DNA of 50,096 nt from an uncultured Bacteroidia bacterium (GTDB lineage: Bacteria > Bacteroidota > Bacteroidia > Bacteroidales > Prolixibacteraceae). The stretch lies in contig CAIUUO010000157.1 of assembly GCA_903902325.1 (NCBI GenBank), forward strand, positions 1-50,096. Reading direction: 5' to 3'. A model generated the notes under the pieces. It had not been told where the DNA came from and did no database searches. It saw only the letters and a program-made list of their open reading frames with translations. This document shows, one piece after another, positions 23,012 to 32,097 of this stretch. Position 1 is the first letter of the stretch. Each line of letters begins with the position of its first letter. Both the position numbers and the translations under genes were made by a program.

Positions 23012-24469
23012 CATTTTCTCATTCATCCTCTTCCTGGCCAAAAATTCAATTGTCCTGATTCGGTCCTTGTACAGATTGTGCCCATTCATTACCTCCACAC
23101 TGAGAGAGGCGTCCGAATTGTCATCCCACCTGCGGCACAAATAAATCGGGTTGTAGATCCTGCCGATCTGATAATATCTGGAAATCGCAAGCCCTAGCGC
23201 ATAATCTTCGCCATAATTCACATTCGGAACCTTGATGCAACGGAGTACAGGCGTATAAAAGGCCCTTGGTGCACCAAGTCCGTTGATTCTAAGTGCATTG
23301 TTTCTTCCATTTTCAGGCGTCCATTCCTTGTGGTCGATCACTCCGGGGGGAATCTCCTCCAGGGCGAAATTGACCATCCGGTAGGAACCCACCACCATGG
23401 CGCATTTTTCACGGTAGAAAGTATCCACTACTTGCTGTAGCGTGGTATCATCGAGATATAGGTCGTCACTGTCGAGCTGAACGGCAAATTTTCCGCAGTT
23501 TGGATGATCGGCGGCGGCATTCCAGCATCCCCCGATGCCGAGGTCTTTCCTTTCGGGAATCAGGTGAATCAGCCTGGAGTCCCTTTCGGCATATTTCTCA
23601 ATCAGCTCTGTAGTGCCATCATTGGAATAATTGTCCGCAATGATGAGGTTGAAAGTGAAATTGGTTTTCTGTGACAGGACCGATTGAATGGCATCCTCGA
23701 TGGTCCGGACCCTGTTTTTGACAGGAATGATCACTGATGCCTCTACAGGGAAGTTCTCCTTGTCAAATTCGACTGCCTTGAATTCAGGTGAAAGCCAGGC
23801 ACCCGCAGATTTGAGGAATTGGGTGCATACGGCTTCCATCTCAATTTGTACGGCCCTGTTTTTGGGATCCACGTAATCGAAGATTTTCTCACCGGAAAGT
23901 CGAAGATCAGACTCCTCCTCCGTGTAGAGATTTTCAGGAATGCGGATAATTGGTGCGACCAGTGAAGCGGTCAGTCGTAGCGCATACAATCCAGAATGGA
24001 GCAGTTCGGAACCGACTGTCTCAGCAGCAACTTTAAGGGTCGCTGTCCTGTAAAACAGAAGTGAACCGAAATTGAAATCATCACGCAGACTGCCCTCCTG
24101 GTAATCGATAACGGGATGTGAAGTCAGCACTCCGGCCTTGACAGCCAGATAGTTGGAATAGACCAGACCGCTTCCGGTATCTTCAGCTACCCGGATAAAA
24201 CGCTCAAGGGCATATTGGACCAGTTTCAGCGGGCTGTGCCGGGTATAAATCAGTGTATATTCGGTCAGACTCATCAAAGCGATGGACTGAATGGTCGCAC
24301 CGGATGTCAATGTTCCTGAATTCAGCCATTCCGCACCTTCGATGGCAAAAGGCTGCTTGTCGGAGCCTGTCAGGTATATTTTTGCAACCAGTTCAGATTG
24401 GCGAAGCTCCCTGACAGTTGAGATGGTTTCCTTCTCACTCCCGCATGGGATAAAACAGGTGATTTTCAT
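23009..24469 (-). CDS. Family 2 glycosyltransferase with extra N-terminal GT-A-like domain
   Basis: The 486-residue protein has no signal or membrane helix. The C-terminal half (from about 246, VEASVIIPVKNRVRTIED) is a classical GT2 domain with ADNYSNDGT, a metal-binding LDSDDLYL and a downstream GEDYALGLAISRYY that supplies the catalytic Asp region. The N-terminal half (1-240) begins MKITCFIPCGSEKE and contains YTLIYTRHSPLKLVQ and TGSGLVYSNYLAV, resembling a degenerate GT-A fold without a clear DxD. It would transfer a sugar from a nucleotide donor in the cytosol. The acceptor is unknown. Its fixed neighbours here are DUF4922 and SpoIID. Confidence 0.88.
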   Translation of the reverse strand: MKITCFIPCGSEKETISTVRELRQSELVAKIYLTGSDKQPFAIEGAEWLNSGTLTSGATIQSIALMSLTEYTLIYTRHSPLKLVQYALERFIRVAEDTGSGLVYSNYLAVKAGVLTSHPVIDYQEGSLRDDFNFGSLLFYRTATLKVAAETVGSELLHSGLYALRLTASLVAPIIRIPENLYTEEESDLRLSGEKIFDYVDPKNRAVQIEMEAVCTQFLKSAGAWLSPEFKAVEFDKENFPVEASVIIPVKNRVRTIEDAIQSVLSQKTNFTFNLIIADNYSNDGTTELIEKYAERDSRLIHLIPERKDLGIGGCWNAAADHPNCGKFAVQLDSDDLYLDDTTLQQVVDTFYREKCAMVVGSYRMVNFALEEIPPGVIDHKEWTPENGRNNALRINGLGAPRAFYTPVLRCIKVPNVNYGEDYALGLAISRYYQIGRIYNPIYLCRRWDDNSDASLSVEVMNGHNLYKDRIRTIEFLARKRMNEKM

Positions 24470-24483
24470 AAAGTACTTTTTTT

Positions 24484-24554
24484 ACCACAAAGGACACAAA
24501 GGAATTTATTCATCCTTTGTGTCCCTTCGAGAGGTCCTTCGTGTCCTTTGTGGT
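24484..24554. repeat. Imperfect inverted repeat, family A (copy 5)
   Basis: ACCACAAAGGACACAAAGGA (24484-24503) and TCCTTCGTGTCCTTTGTGGT (24535-24554) are reverse complements with one mismatch. A partial third arm (TCCTTTGTGTCCC) lies in the loop. The element separates the amidase stop from the GT2 start. Confidence 0.9.
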
Positions 24555-24572
24555 TAAATTTTTGTTTGTAAA

Positions 24573-27500
24573 TTATTTTATTTCAATAAGATTCAAAATT
24601 TGCTTCATAAAGGCATCTCTTTCACCGTCTGATGCAATCGTTTCAATTGGAACTCCAAGAACGACGGTTTGGTATTTGCCTTTGTACCAGATTCCGGCGC
24701 TTTTGTTGTCGCCAAAATAGCGAAAAAGCACGGACGACTCTTTCCCGGCCGGCTCAATGGCATCGGGCGATTCGACTTTGTAGATTGTTGGGTGCCATTC
24801 ATTGACATAATGGTATTGCTCAGTATGGTCCTTTTTCAGGCTGTTAACCGTGTAAATCAGTCCGGATTTGCTGGCATGATTGGTTCTTGGCGTATAATGG
24901 AGAATGTTCCTTGCAAATTTTTTCGCCAGGGTATCTCCGCAAAGATGCAGGTCTGTTCCAATGTAAGCGCCGGATATCAGGATCTTCGCACCTTCTGATT
25001 CAGATATCCTGGTAAGGGCGGATCGCAGTTCAGGTGTAAAGACCGTAAAATCCCTACCGGGAAATCCAATGATGCGGCTGGTGGTTTTTTCTTCACCGAA
25101 TATCAGGTCGAACAACGAAAAGGCTGAAGGATCAATTGGCTGACCGGCAAAAACCTCATCGCTCATCGAAATAAATCCCAACCCATTGTTCCGGAGGGAT
25201 TTTCCATGGATATAGGGATAATCGAAGCTGTTTCCGGGTACGATCCTGGTCTCCTGATCGGCATGGCTGGAACCAAAGCCGGAGGCATCATCATCCAGCC
25301 AGGGGGATTTTCGGTCGAAATCGTATTGCTCGCCAATGTAGGACATGTTACTCAAATAAGGTACCCCTTCGTCCTCCGACATCAGGAATCCGGCTTCCTT
25401 GCCATTGTCAAAACCGGCAGGGGCACAAATCCGGTCAAACCCATTGACAACCAGAACCGGCTTGGAATCATTGGTCGGAAGCGAGCAGGCAAGGATTTCG
25501 GAAGGGAAGCTTTCTCCTCCGTCGTTGAAGGCCGTAATCCTGAAACTATAGATTGTTCCAGGTTTCAGATCTATGACTGTCACAGTACTATCCGATACAA
25601 CAAACCCATTGTCGAAGTCGCCGTCTTCAACCCTTCTGTATAGCCTGTATCCTGTTGGTTTTGCAGTTGGTTCGAGCGGATCATTCACGGATCGCCACGA
25701 AAGTTTGAGCTCATTTCCTTCCAGTTTCATCCCGAAATGGTCTACCGGCAAAGGTTGCACAACATACGGATAACCGTTCTGGAAAGAGAGGAATTTCAAT
25801 ATTCCCTTGTAAAATGCCCGGCAAACGTCGAACTTGAAGCGCGGATCCTGCGCCAAATACATATCCGCGAAATTCTGGTGGGAGAGAAGTTCGGTCAATA
25901 CGGCAGGCACTTTCGGCCTGGATGCCTCAAAATATTTCTTGTTCCACATTCCGCGGCGGGTCCAGTCGGCTTTGTGCAGTAATCTCAGATCATTCACCAC
26001 CTGCGACTGTACCAGATCGGCGAGATCGCGGCTGGCCCATTTGGACTCGCCATTGGGGAAAACATCCTTTTCGAAGGTAGTTTCATAAATTACGAGGGTT
26101 CCAATGATGGAACTGTCCTTAGTTGTACCAGCGTCTGTATGAAAACCGAGTGACATATCCATCGGGACACCCATTCCTTTTACGTGCGGTGCTTTGGTCG
26201 GCCCATTGGGATCACCCATCAGGTAATTGACCCATTCAGGTCGGCCCATGTAATCGTCCTTGTAGTCTTCCTTGCCACTCTCCTTGCTGGCATACAATGC
26301 TGCATCTGCTCCCCGGTTTGAATAGTCGACCTTGGTCCTGTTCAGGCTGTAAACGAGCGAATCCGGGAATCCGGCATACTGAAGGAAATACCTGGCAGCC
26401 TCCTGGTATCTTGGGCGCTGACTTGTGTAGGGGATCCATTCTGCAGGATTTGCTTTCCATCCCTCCTTTTCTCTTAATTCATACAATTTCTTCAACTGCT
26501 CCTCTTTCCCGCGGACAATATTTCCCATGCCGCCACCGAAGCGGACTGCATCGGCCGATACCAATTTACCTGTTTCGGAGGAGGAATTGTCGAGTTCTAC
26601 CATTCCCTTACCGGAATTCTTGCCTTTATCAAACCTGAAGGTACCCAGGTAAACCCAGGTGCCGCCGCCAATGGACTGATTGACGGATAAACTGGTTTTT
26701 CCACCGGCATGAGTCACGGTATAATGCGCATCCGTTACATTCCTGTCGTCAGAAGAATAAGAGACATAAACCGCATAACTTGCAGTCTCCGGAAAGTCAG
26801 GCACATATTTGACGACAGCATCTGCAACGGATTTTGCAGTAGTTGTTTTGTAATGTCCAAACTGGAAAGGATTTTCACCATCGAAAAGAAAAGGGTATTT
26901 CAGGGCAAATCCCGGTTGCACGGAGTTCTGCCAGGCGGAGCCTTCTTCTCGGTATTCCGAACCGGTGGTGGAATTTTCGGCATCTACAATGATCTCATTT
27001 TTTCCGAAATCCCTTTCACGTGGTAACCAGACGGAGGCGCCGGCGTTTTCAAGCATCGGTTCAAGATAAGGGACCACAAAGCTGAGTGTCCAGATATCCT
27101 CCACTGTCAGGAAGTCGCGGGCCCGTTGCCATTCCCAGCGATCCAGCGTATTTTCGTAATACCAGCCATGGCTCTGCCAGAGTGCGATGTTGCGGTTGTT
27201 CAGACCCTTGGGAAAATTTTCGTTTTTTGAAAGATTCCTGACAATCTGTGATGGTCTTGCCTTTTGGACGGAAAGTCGCGACGCATCTATTTTCACGGAA
27301 TTATCCCGGTAGAAATTAGGTATCAGTTCACTGATTTCCTTTCCTGTAGTGCTGATGGTGAGGCTGCTTTTCCTGAATTTCCTGCCCAGAACCTGTTTGT
27401 AGTCCTGATAGAACCGATGCACATTGTCAGGGCGGAATGGAACGTCCGAAAAGGTGGTGGTCATTTCCAGATTCAGTTTAACTCCCCTGGGATCCATCTT

Positions 27501-27704
27501 CAGCGTATCTATTTTGAACTTGTAGGTTCTCCCTTCGGATGCTTTCACTGCGAATTTCTGTGAGGCAGCCTTTGCTTTTTTGTACAATCGTTTGGCCCTG
27601 TCTCCCCTTGAAACCTGGGTTGTCAACAGAAAGAACAGCAACAGGAAGGCATATTTTAATACATGTGCAACTACTAATCCGGTAATTCTATTTCTAATCC
27701 TCAT
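24573..27704 (-). CDS. Interrupted Amidase_3-type N-acetylmuramoyl-L-alanine amidase with golvesin-like insert and FN3 domain
   Basis: The 1043-residue exported protein is of the group often labelled xanthan lyase. Its catalytic residues instead trace a split Amidase_3 domain: H179 (LWQSHG), E202 (VEDIWTLSFV, leading into ENAGASVWLPRERD), H522 (SLGFHTDAG) and E605 (VPAVLTELLSHQN). Between E202 and H522 lies an inserted golvesin C-terminal-like beta domain (about 237-392: IIVDAENSTTGSEY to VSADAVRFGGG). A fibronectin type III domain spans about 656-742, and a Rossmann-like C-terminal region starts at KPVLVVNGFDRI. The expected reaction is removal of stem peptides from MurNAc, with zinc. It follows NagX by 8 nt. 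Confidence 0.85.
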   Translation of the reverse strand: MRIRNRITGLVVAHVLKYAFLLLFFLLTTQVSRGDRAKRLYKKAKAASQKFAVKASEGRTYKFKIDTLKMDPRGVKLNLEMTTTFSDVPFRPDNVHRFYQDYKQVLGRKFRKSSLTISTTGKEISELIPNFYRDNSVKIDASRLSVQKARPSQIVRNLSKNENFPKGLNNRNIALWQSHGWYYENTLDRWEWQRARDFLTVEDIWTLSFVVPYLEPMLENAGASVWLPRERDFGKNEIIVDAENSTTGSEYREEGSAWQNSVQPGFALKYPFLFDGENPFQFGHYKTTTAKSVADAVVKYVPDFPETASYAVYVSYSSDDRNVTDAHYTVTHAGGKTSLSVNQSIGGGTWVYLGTFRFDKGKNSGKGMVELDNSSSETGKLVSADAVRFGGGMGNIVRGKEEQLKKLYELREKEGWKANPAEWIPYTSQRPRYQEAARYFLQYAGFPDSLVYSLNRTKVDYSNRGADAALYASKESGKEDYKDDYMGRPEWVNYLMGDPNGPTKAPHVKGMGVPMDMSLGFHTDAGTTKDSSIIGTLVIYETTFEKDVFPNGESKWASRDLADLVQSQVVNDLRLLHKADWTRRGMWNKKYFEASRPKVPAVLTELLSHQNFADMYLAQDPRFKFDVCRAFYKGILKFLSFQNGYPYVVQPLPVDHFGMKLEGNELKLSWRSVNDPLEPTAKPTGYRLYRRVEDGDFDNGFVVSDSTVTVIDLKPGTIYSFRITAFNDGGESFPSEILACSLPTNDSKPVLVVNGFDRICAPAGFDNGKEAGFLMSEDEGVPYLSNMSYIGEQYDFDRKSPWLDDDASGFGSSHADQETRIVPGNSFDYPYIHGKSLRNNGLGFISMSDEVFAGQPIDPSAFSLFDLIFGEEKTTSRIIGFPGRDFTVFTPELRSALTRISESEGAKILISGAYIGTDLHLCGDTLAKKFARNILHYTPRTNHASKSGLIYTVNSLKKDHTEQYHYVNEWHPTIYKVESPDAIEPAGKESSVLFRYFGDNKSAGIWYKGKYQTVVLGVPIETIASDGERDAFMKQILNLIEIK

Positions 27705-27712
27705 AATCCCAA

Positions 27713-28834
27713 TTAAACTTTGATGAATATTTTCTTTTTGTACAAAACATACCCCAGCAACCAGAAGAGAATCACGTGGGAAATGGCAAACAGCAACGAT
27801 CCATTCAGATCGCCACCTATTGGGACAAATACAGAGTTATAAAGCCAGGTTGAGCCGCTCACAATTTTTCCGTCTGCAGCAGTAACATGGATCATTCTGC
27901 CCAAAATCCTCGCCCACAATCCTGAAAAGGCAAAAATAAAGAGGGGGTTTACGCCGAATACAACGAAGAAAGAAGTCCAGCCTGAGTAACCTTTCAGATC
28001 GATCAGCCAGATCAGGAGCGCAAGAAGAATGGATGCCCAGCCAGCAGTATAAAGTACATAGGAACTTGACCAGATTGCCTTGCAGATGGGGAACCAAAGG
28101 CTCCAAAGTAAGCCCGCAGTTACTGCGGCAACTCCGAAGACAACAAGTTTAAGGGGAACTTTCGTTTTTTGGCTTTCCTTGATCACTGAGCCCACCAGAT
28201 ATCCGATAATCACGGTAACGATGGCTGGAAGTGTGCTGAAAATGCCCTCAGGATCGAAAGGAATGCCAAAACCCTTGTAAAGGTGGCTCACACCAAGAAG
28301 AGCAGTGTCGAAAGGACTCGCCGGGTTCCCGGCCAGTGAATAGGGATCAGTTCCACCCGCATAGGCAACCAGACCCCAGTAAACCAAAAGTATCGCTCCT
28401 CCCAGCCAGGGAAGATATTTCCTGGGAACAGACAAAACAATCACGGCGGCGAATCCATAGGCAAGCGCAATGCGCTGAAGTACCCCCATGATCCTGAGTT
28501 TGGGAAAATCCTGGCTCCATTGCGGAAAGGAATTCAGGAAGAGGCCGATGGCAAAGATCAAGAGTGTGCGTCTGCCGATTTTGATCAGCGACAATTTGTT
28601 GAGTTTGTTGCCGTATTTGGAAAAGGAGAAAAACATCGAAGCGCCAACGACAAACAGGAAAAAGGGAAAAACAAGATCGGTTGGGGTGCAACCCTGCCAG
28701 GCGGCATGTTCAAGCGGGGCATAGATGTGTGCCCAACTGCCGGGATTGTTCACCAGAATCATCAGTGCGACGGTCATGCCGCGGAGGACATCCAGCGAAA
28801 GGTATCGGTTGTTGCTGATCGTTTGGTTTTGCAT
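27713..28834 (-). CDS. NagX/HGSNAT-like membrane acyltransferase (DUF5009 family)
   Basis: The 373-residue integral membrane protein opens with the family motif RYLSLDVLRGMTVALMILVN and then CTPTDLVFPFFLFVVGASM, as in bacterial NagX and human heparan-alpha-glucosaminide N-acetyltransferase. About ten helices are visible; the final ones are FFVVFGVNPLFIFAFSG and LLFAISHVILFWLLGYVLY. Homologues are thought to acylate or transport amino sugars across the inner membrane, and the gene is commonly found with amino-sugar catabolism. Here it could move or acetylate GlcNAc, MurNAc or glucosamine released by the periplasmic enzymes. It lies 4 nt after the GHL10 gene and 8 nt before the amidase, so it is in their operon. 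Confidence 0.88.
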   Translation of the reverse strand: MQNQTISNNRYLSLDVLRGMTVALMILVNNPGSWAHIYAPLEHAAWQGCTPTDLVFPFFLFVVGASMFFSFSKYGNKLNKLSLIKIGRRTLLIFAIGLFLNSFPQWSQDFPKLRIMGVLQRIALAYGFAAVIVLSVPRKYLPWLGGAILLVYWGLVAYAGGTDPYSLAGNPASPFDTALLGVSHLYKGFGIPFDPEGIFSTLPAIVTVIIGYLVGSVIKESQKTKVPLKLVVFGVAAVTAGLLWSLWFPICKAIWSSSYVLYTAGWASILLALLIWLIDLKGYSGWTSFFVVFGVNPLFIFAFSGLWARILGRMIHVTAADGKIVSGSTWLYNSVFVPIGGDLNGSLLFAISHVILFWLLGYVLYKKKIFIKV

Positions 28835-28838
28835 ACGA

Positions 28839-30350
28839 CTATTGCTTTTTGAATTTCACTGAATTACTTTCTGAATGCGAAGGGCTCAGGGCAGTCACGA
28901 CATACCTGTATCGTGTGGGTCTGTATCCTTTGGCAGCCGTCAGGAGAAGTTTCTGGTAAGATGTGACGGAAATAATCCTTTTGGGGAGTTCTGTCCTTGT
29001 TCGTTGGAGTATTTTAAACTGATAAACGACAAACATGCTGTTATTTTCCTGTTTCTGCCAGGAAAGTACAACATCCTTTCCTTCCTTCTTCAGGATCGGA
29101 TTCCCCGGCTTTGCAGGAATAACAGGAATTACAAGTTGGTTTACAGGCGTCAGGGCCGGGTATCGGTAATGTTCCGCCAGCATCTTTTCCTTGACGGAAA
29201 GCGGATTCTTGTTCATGAATTTCGCACTGAAATACATACTGCCCTTGATTTCGGGAATAGAACGGTTGAGCGCGAGTTGGTCCGTGATTTCTTCCGAATT
29301 TCTCCAGGATGGTTCTTTGGCCGCAGGATCCAGCAAAAACGGTGCTTGTCCGATATAGAGATTGCAACCGTAACTGTGCGCTGCCCACCACCTGGCTAAA
29401 ATGGCGTAATCAGCCACCTCCTTGCCGATGTACCAGTAAAGTTGAGGCGTCACATAATCGATCCACTTTTGTTTCTGCCATTTGAGGATATCAGCGTACA
29501 AATCATCATAATTGGTGACTCCCGCCCTTGTTTCAGAACCTTCCGGGTCGTTTTTCCTGTTCCGCCACACTCCGAACGGGGAAATGCCGAATTCGACAGT
29601 CAGTTTGATCGATTTGATGCTGTCATGAAGTTGTTTGATGATCAGGTCCACATTGTTCCTGCGCCAGTTCTCTTTGTCCTGGGGACCAAATGATCCGGGA
29701 TATTTTTTGAAGGACTGGTCGTCGGGAAAATCCTGCCCGGAAATCTTGTAAGGATAAAAATAGTCGTCAAAATGGATGGCATCGATGTCGTACCTTCTGA
29801 CGATATCACTGACTACCCTTGCAACATGGTTGCGGACTTCCGGAATGCCGGGGTCGAAATACTTCTTCTTGCCATAGGTTAGCATCCATTCAGGATGCGT
29901 ATTGACTACATGGTTCGCGGCAGGCTGGGTCTTGTCGGTATTCTGGATGGCACGGTAAGGGTTTAGCCACACATGGATGTCGAGCCCCCGTTTTCGGCAC
30001 TCATCAATGGTAAATTGGAGAGGGTCGTAGTAAGGTTTGGGTGCCTGACCTTGTTTCCCGGTAAGCCATTCTGACCAGGGTTCAAGTTCTGAGGCATAAA
30101 GTGCATCGGCATCGGGCCTGATCTGGAATACAATCGTATTCATGTTGTAGGCCTTCACAGAATCGAGCAACCCGATCATCTCAGCTTTCTGTTGCTCAGT
30201 CGTGAGCTTATTGGTAGATGGCCAGTCGATATTTTCCACGGTAGCAATCCAAACCGCCCTCATTTCGCGTTTAGGATACTCTTTTGCCTTGAGAGAAATG
30301 GCCATTCCAATCATCAGAAGCAAAAAAAGGAGATAATTGATCTTTTTCAC
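28839..30350 (-). CDS. GHL10 (YngK-like, DUF187) glycoside hydrolase-like protein with FN3 tail
   Basis: The 503-residue protein starts at a GTG codon (30350), has a signal peptide (KINYLLFLLLMIGMAISLKA) and the GHL10 motif series REMRAVWIATVENIDWPS, FQIRPDADALY, GLDIHVWLNPYRA, RYDIDAIHFDDYFYPY and VEFGISPFGVWRN. The fold is a TIM barrel related to glycoside hydrolases; paired Asp in HFDDYF are candidate catalytic residues. A fibronectin III-like tail follows at about 405-500. The substrate is not established; occurrence in a murein cluster points to a glycan of the wall, which is inference. It is tightly coupled to the NagX-like gene. Confidence 0.88.
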   Translation of the reverse strand: MKKINYLLFLLLMIGMAISLKAKEYPKREMRAVWIATVENIDWPSTNKLTTEQQKAEMIGLLDSVKAYNMNTIVFQIRPDADALYASELEPWSEWLTGKQGQAPKPYYDPLQFTIDECRKRGLDIHVWLNPYRAIQNTDKTQPAANHVVNTHPEWMLTYGKKKYFDPGIPEVRNHVARVVSDIVRRYDIDAIHFDDYFYPYKISGQDFPDDQSFKKYPGSFGPQDKENWRRNNVDLIIKQLHDSIKSIKLTVEFGISPFGVWRNRKNDPEGSETRAGVTNYDDLYADILKWQKQKWIDYVTPQLYWYIGKEVADYAILARWWAAHSYGCNLYIGQAPFLLDPAAKEPSWRNSEEITDQLALNRSIPEIKGSMYFSAKFMNKNPLSVKEKMLAEHYRYPALTPVNQLVIPVIPAKPGNPILKKEGKDVVLSWQKQENNSMFVVYQFKILQRTRTELPKRIISVTSYQKLLLTAAKGYRPTRYRYVVTALSPSHSESNSVKFKKQ

Positions 30351-30525
30351 GAAGTAAAATATTTTAGATGTTTGGTAATTAAGATTATGTATAATTTTTT
30401 TAATTTGACATTTTGGTTGTATTTTTTGACCTTCAGGACAATTTTGACTATTTGGACAATCTGAGTCTTTGGACTAGCATCAAGTTCATGGAGAAAAATT
30501 CATGAGTTGCACTCTTTCCCTCATA

Positions 30526-30594
30526 TCCGTCCCTCCGTCTGTCCAACCGTCCTTTCCGTCTCTCCGTCCTTCAGTCCTTTCCGTCCTTCCTCCC
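30526..30594. repeat. Tandem TCCGTC(C/T)-type array
   Basis: Degenerate units such as TCCGTCC, TCTGTCC, ACCGTCC and TCAGTCC repeat about nine times directly beyond the transglutaminase-like gene's stop. The preceding 30420-30475 holds a looser TTTGGAC/GACAAT pattern. Confidence 0.75.
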
Positions 30595-30596
30595 CC

Positions 30597-32039
30597 TCAT
30601 TTGTAAGCAACATCCATATGCCACGACCACTTGTCAAAATAGAGGTTGCCCCCCTTCCATTCCACTTCACCACGCTGGAAATCATAAGGTTCACTTCGGA
30701 AATATCTTTTCCTGGGTGTGAAAGGCTGGCTGAAATCATCGTTGACAATAAGGCGGTAGGAGTCGATGCCTGAACTGTAGAAGTCCCTGATTTTTGGATC
30801 AGGACTGTTTTGCAATCCAAACGACTGATCCACAGGTACCCAACCGATTCCTTGATAATAGACTTCACACCAATCGTGAAGATTTACCTCTTTTGGATGA
30901 AGCATCCAGCCGCTTTGCCATTTGACCGGAATTCCGGCATATCTTGCCAATGTCATAAACAGCAAGGTCTGCATTCCGCAATCACCGTGACGATATTCCA
31001 TTACGAATCCGGGAATATCAGGCATAATGCTGTATTCCAGGGCACTTGCCCAGGTCACAGAATCATTGATCCACCGATAAATTTTCTGAACCTGAAGCAA
31101 TGGATTAGTTTCACCTTGCAAAATGCTATTTGTCAGAGATTTGATTTTTGAATTAAAAACGATTTGTGGCGGTCTTTCAGATGTATTATCCTTGTAAAGA
31201 GGGCTGTTTTTTTGGTATGCCTTTATCATCCCGGGTGTGAGTTGGATGGTTTGCCCCCAGGAAGTGAATTCAATCTCTGTACGAAAAACGGTAGGTTCAT
31301 TGGCTACTGCGACTTTTTCCAAGTAAACAGATCTTTGTAAATCAGTTTCAGGTGAAATAGTGTGAATAGCCGGGTCGGAGGTAATCAGGCTGACATCGGT
31401 TTGTCTTTCATGGTTTTCACGGGGGAAGGGCATCCAGCATCTGACGGTTTCGCCCGCAGGAACTGTATTGGCATGTACCCTAAGGGTGTAAGACAGCCTC
31501 ATTCTGACGGGATTCACTGGTTTCCCGGTTGAGTCACTCTTTTCAATGATGGATGCAGTGTGTGACAATTTGAAGAGAGTGAATGAATTGGGCTTACTCT
31601 CCTCTTTTGGGTACTTTTTATCCATCCATGCCTGGTCCAGGAGAAACAGGTTGCTTACACAATTTTTGAAATAGCGCTTTTCACCATCCAGCAACCGAAC
31701 ATCCAGTTTGTTTTCTTCTTCCAGACGGTACAGGTCTTTTACGGTGACATTGGGGTCATACTTGATAAGTTGTTGCAAAACCATAGAATCAGTTAGAGAG
31801 AAATCCTTTCTGATCCTGTCGCATAATTCCAGTACAGAATCGGCTTTTGCCTTTTCCGATAGCGGAAACTCCTTTGTTTTCAATATATACCCGGCAATTT
31901 TTGCAACTTTGGTCAGCTCCCCCTGGGTCAGCAAATGCTCGGCCTCTGCGATGGTTTCCTGGCCATTCATTGAGGTGCATCCTGCCAAATTTGCCAGGAT
32001 AATTGCGAAGAATAACAAATTTCTTATCAGAGTCGTCAT
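30597..32039 (-). CDS. Transglutaminase-like lipoprotein
   Basis: The 480-residue protein carries a lipoprotein signal (RNLLFFAIILANLAGCTS, Cys 21). The C-terminal domain has the transglutaminase/papain-like triad: C354 in HGDCGMQTLLFMTLARYAG, H388 in NLHDWCEVYY and D404 in PVDQSFG. The middle region (180-270) is a beta-sandwich typical of the proteins that carry this domain. Bacterial family members act as peptidases or amide hydrolases on the wall or other periplasmic substrates rather than as cross-linkers. Neighbours suggest a role on murein peptides, though the substrate is unproven. It follows the GH9-NodB gene by 58 nt on the same strand. Confidence 0.88.
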   Translation of the reverse strand: MTTLIRNLLFFAIILANLAGCTSMNGQETIAEAEHLLTQGELTKVAKIAGYILKTKEFPLSEKAKADSVLELCDRIRKDFSLTDSMVLQQLIKYDPNVTVKDLYRLEEENKLDVRLLDGEKRYFKNCVSNLFLLDQAWMDKKYPKEESKPNSFTLFKLSHTASIIEKSDSTGKPVNPVRMRLSYTLRVHANTVPAGETVRCWMPFPRENHERQTDVSLITSDPAIHTISPETDLQRSVYLEKVAVANEPTVFRTEIEFTSWGQTIQLTPGMIKAYQKNSPLYKDNTSERPPQIVFNSKIKSLTNSILQGETNPLLQVQKIYRWINDSVTWASALEYSIMPDIPGFVMEYRHGDCGMQTLLFMTLARYAGIPVKWQSGWMLHPKEVNLHDWCEVYYQGIGWVPVDQSFGLQNSPDPKIRDFYSSGIDSYRLIVNDDFSQPFTPRKRYFRSEPYDFQRGEVEWKGGNLYFDKWSWHMDVAYK

Positions 32040-32097
32040 TAGCTAAAGTTAGTCAAATTATTTCTCAAAGCCCCTTCATTTTGATTGCAAGGAATTT

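Noticed and set aside
24573-27704. Xanthan lyase
   Set aside because: The catalytic pattern of polysaccharide lyases is absent, while Amidase_3 zinc and Glu residues are traceable; the name is a legacy label.
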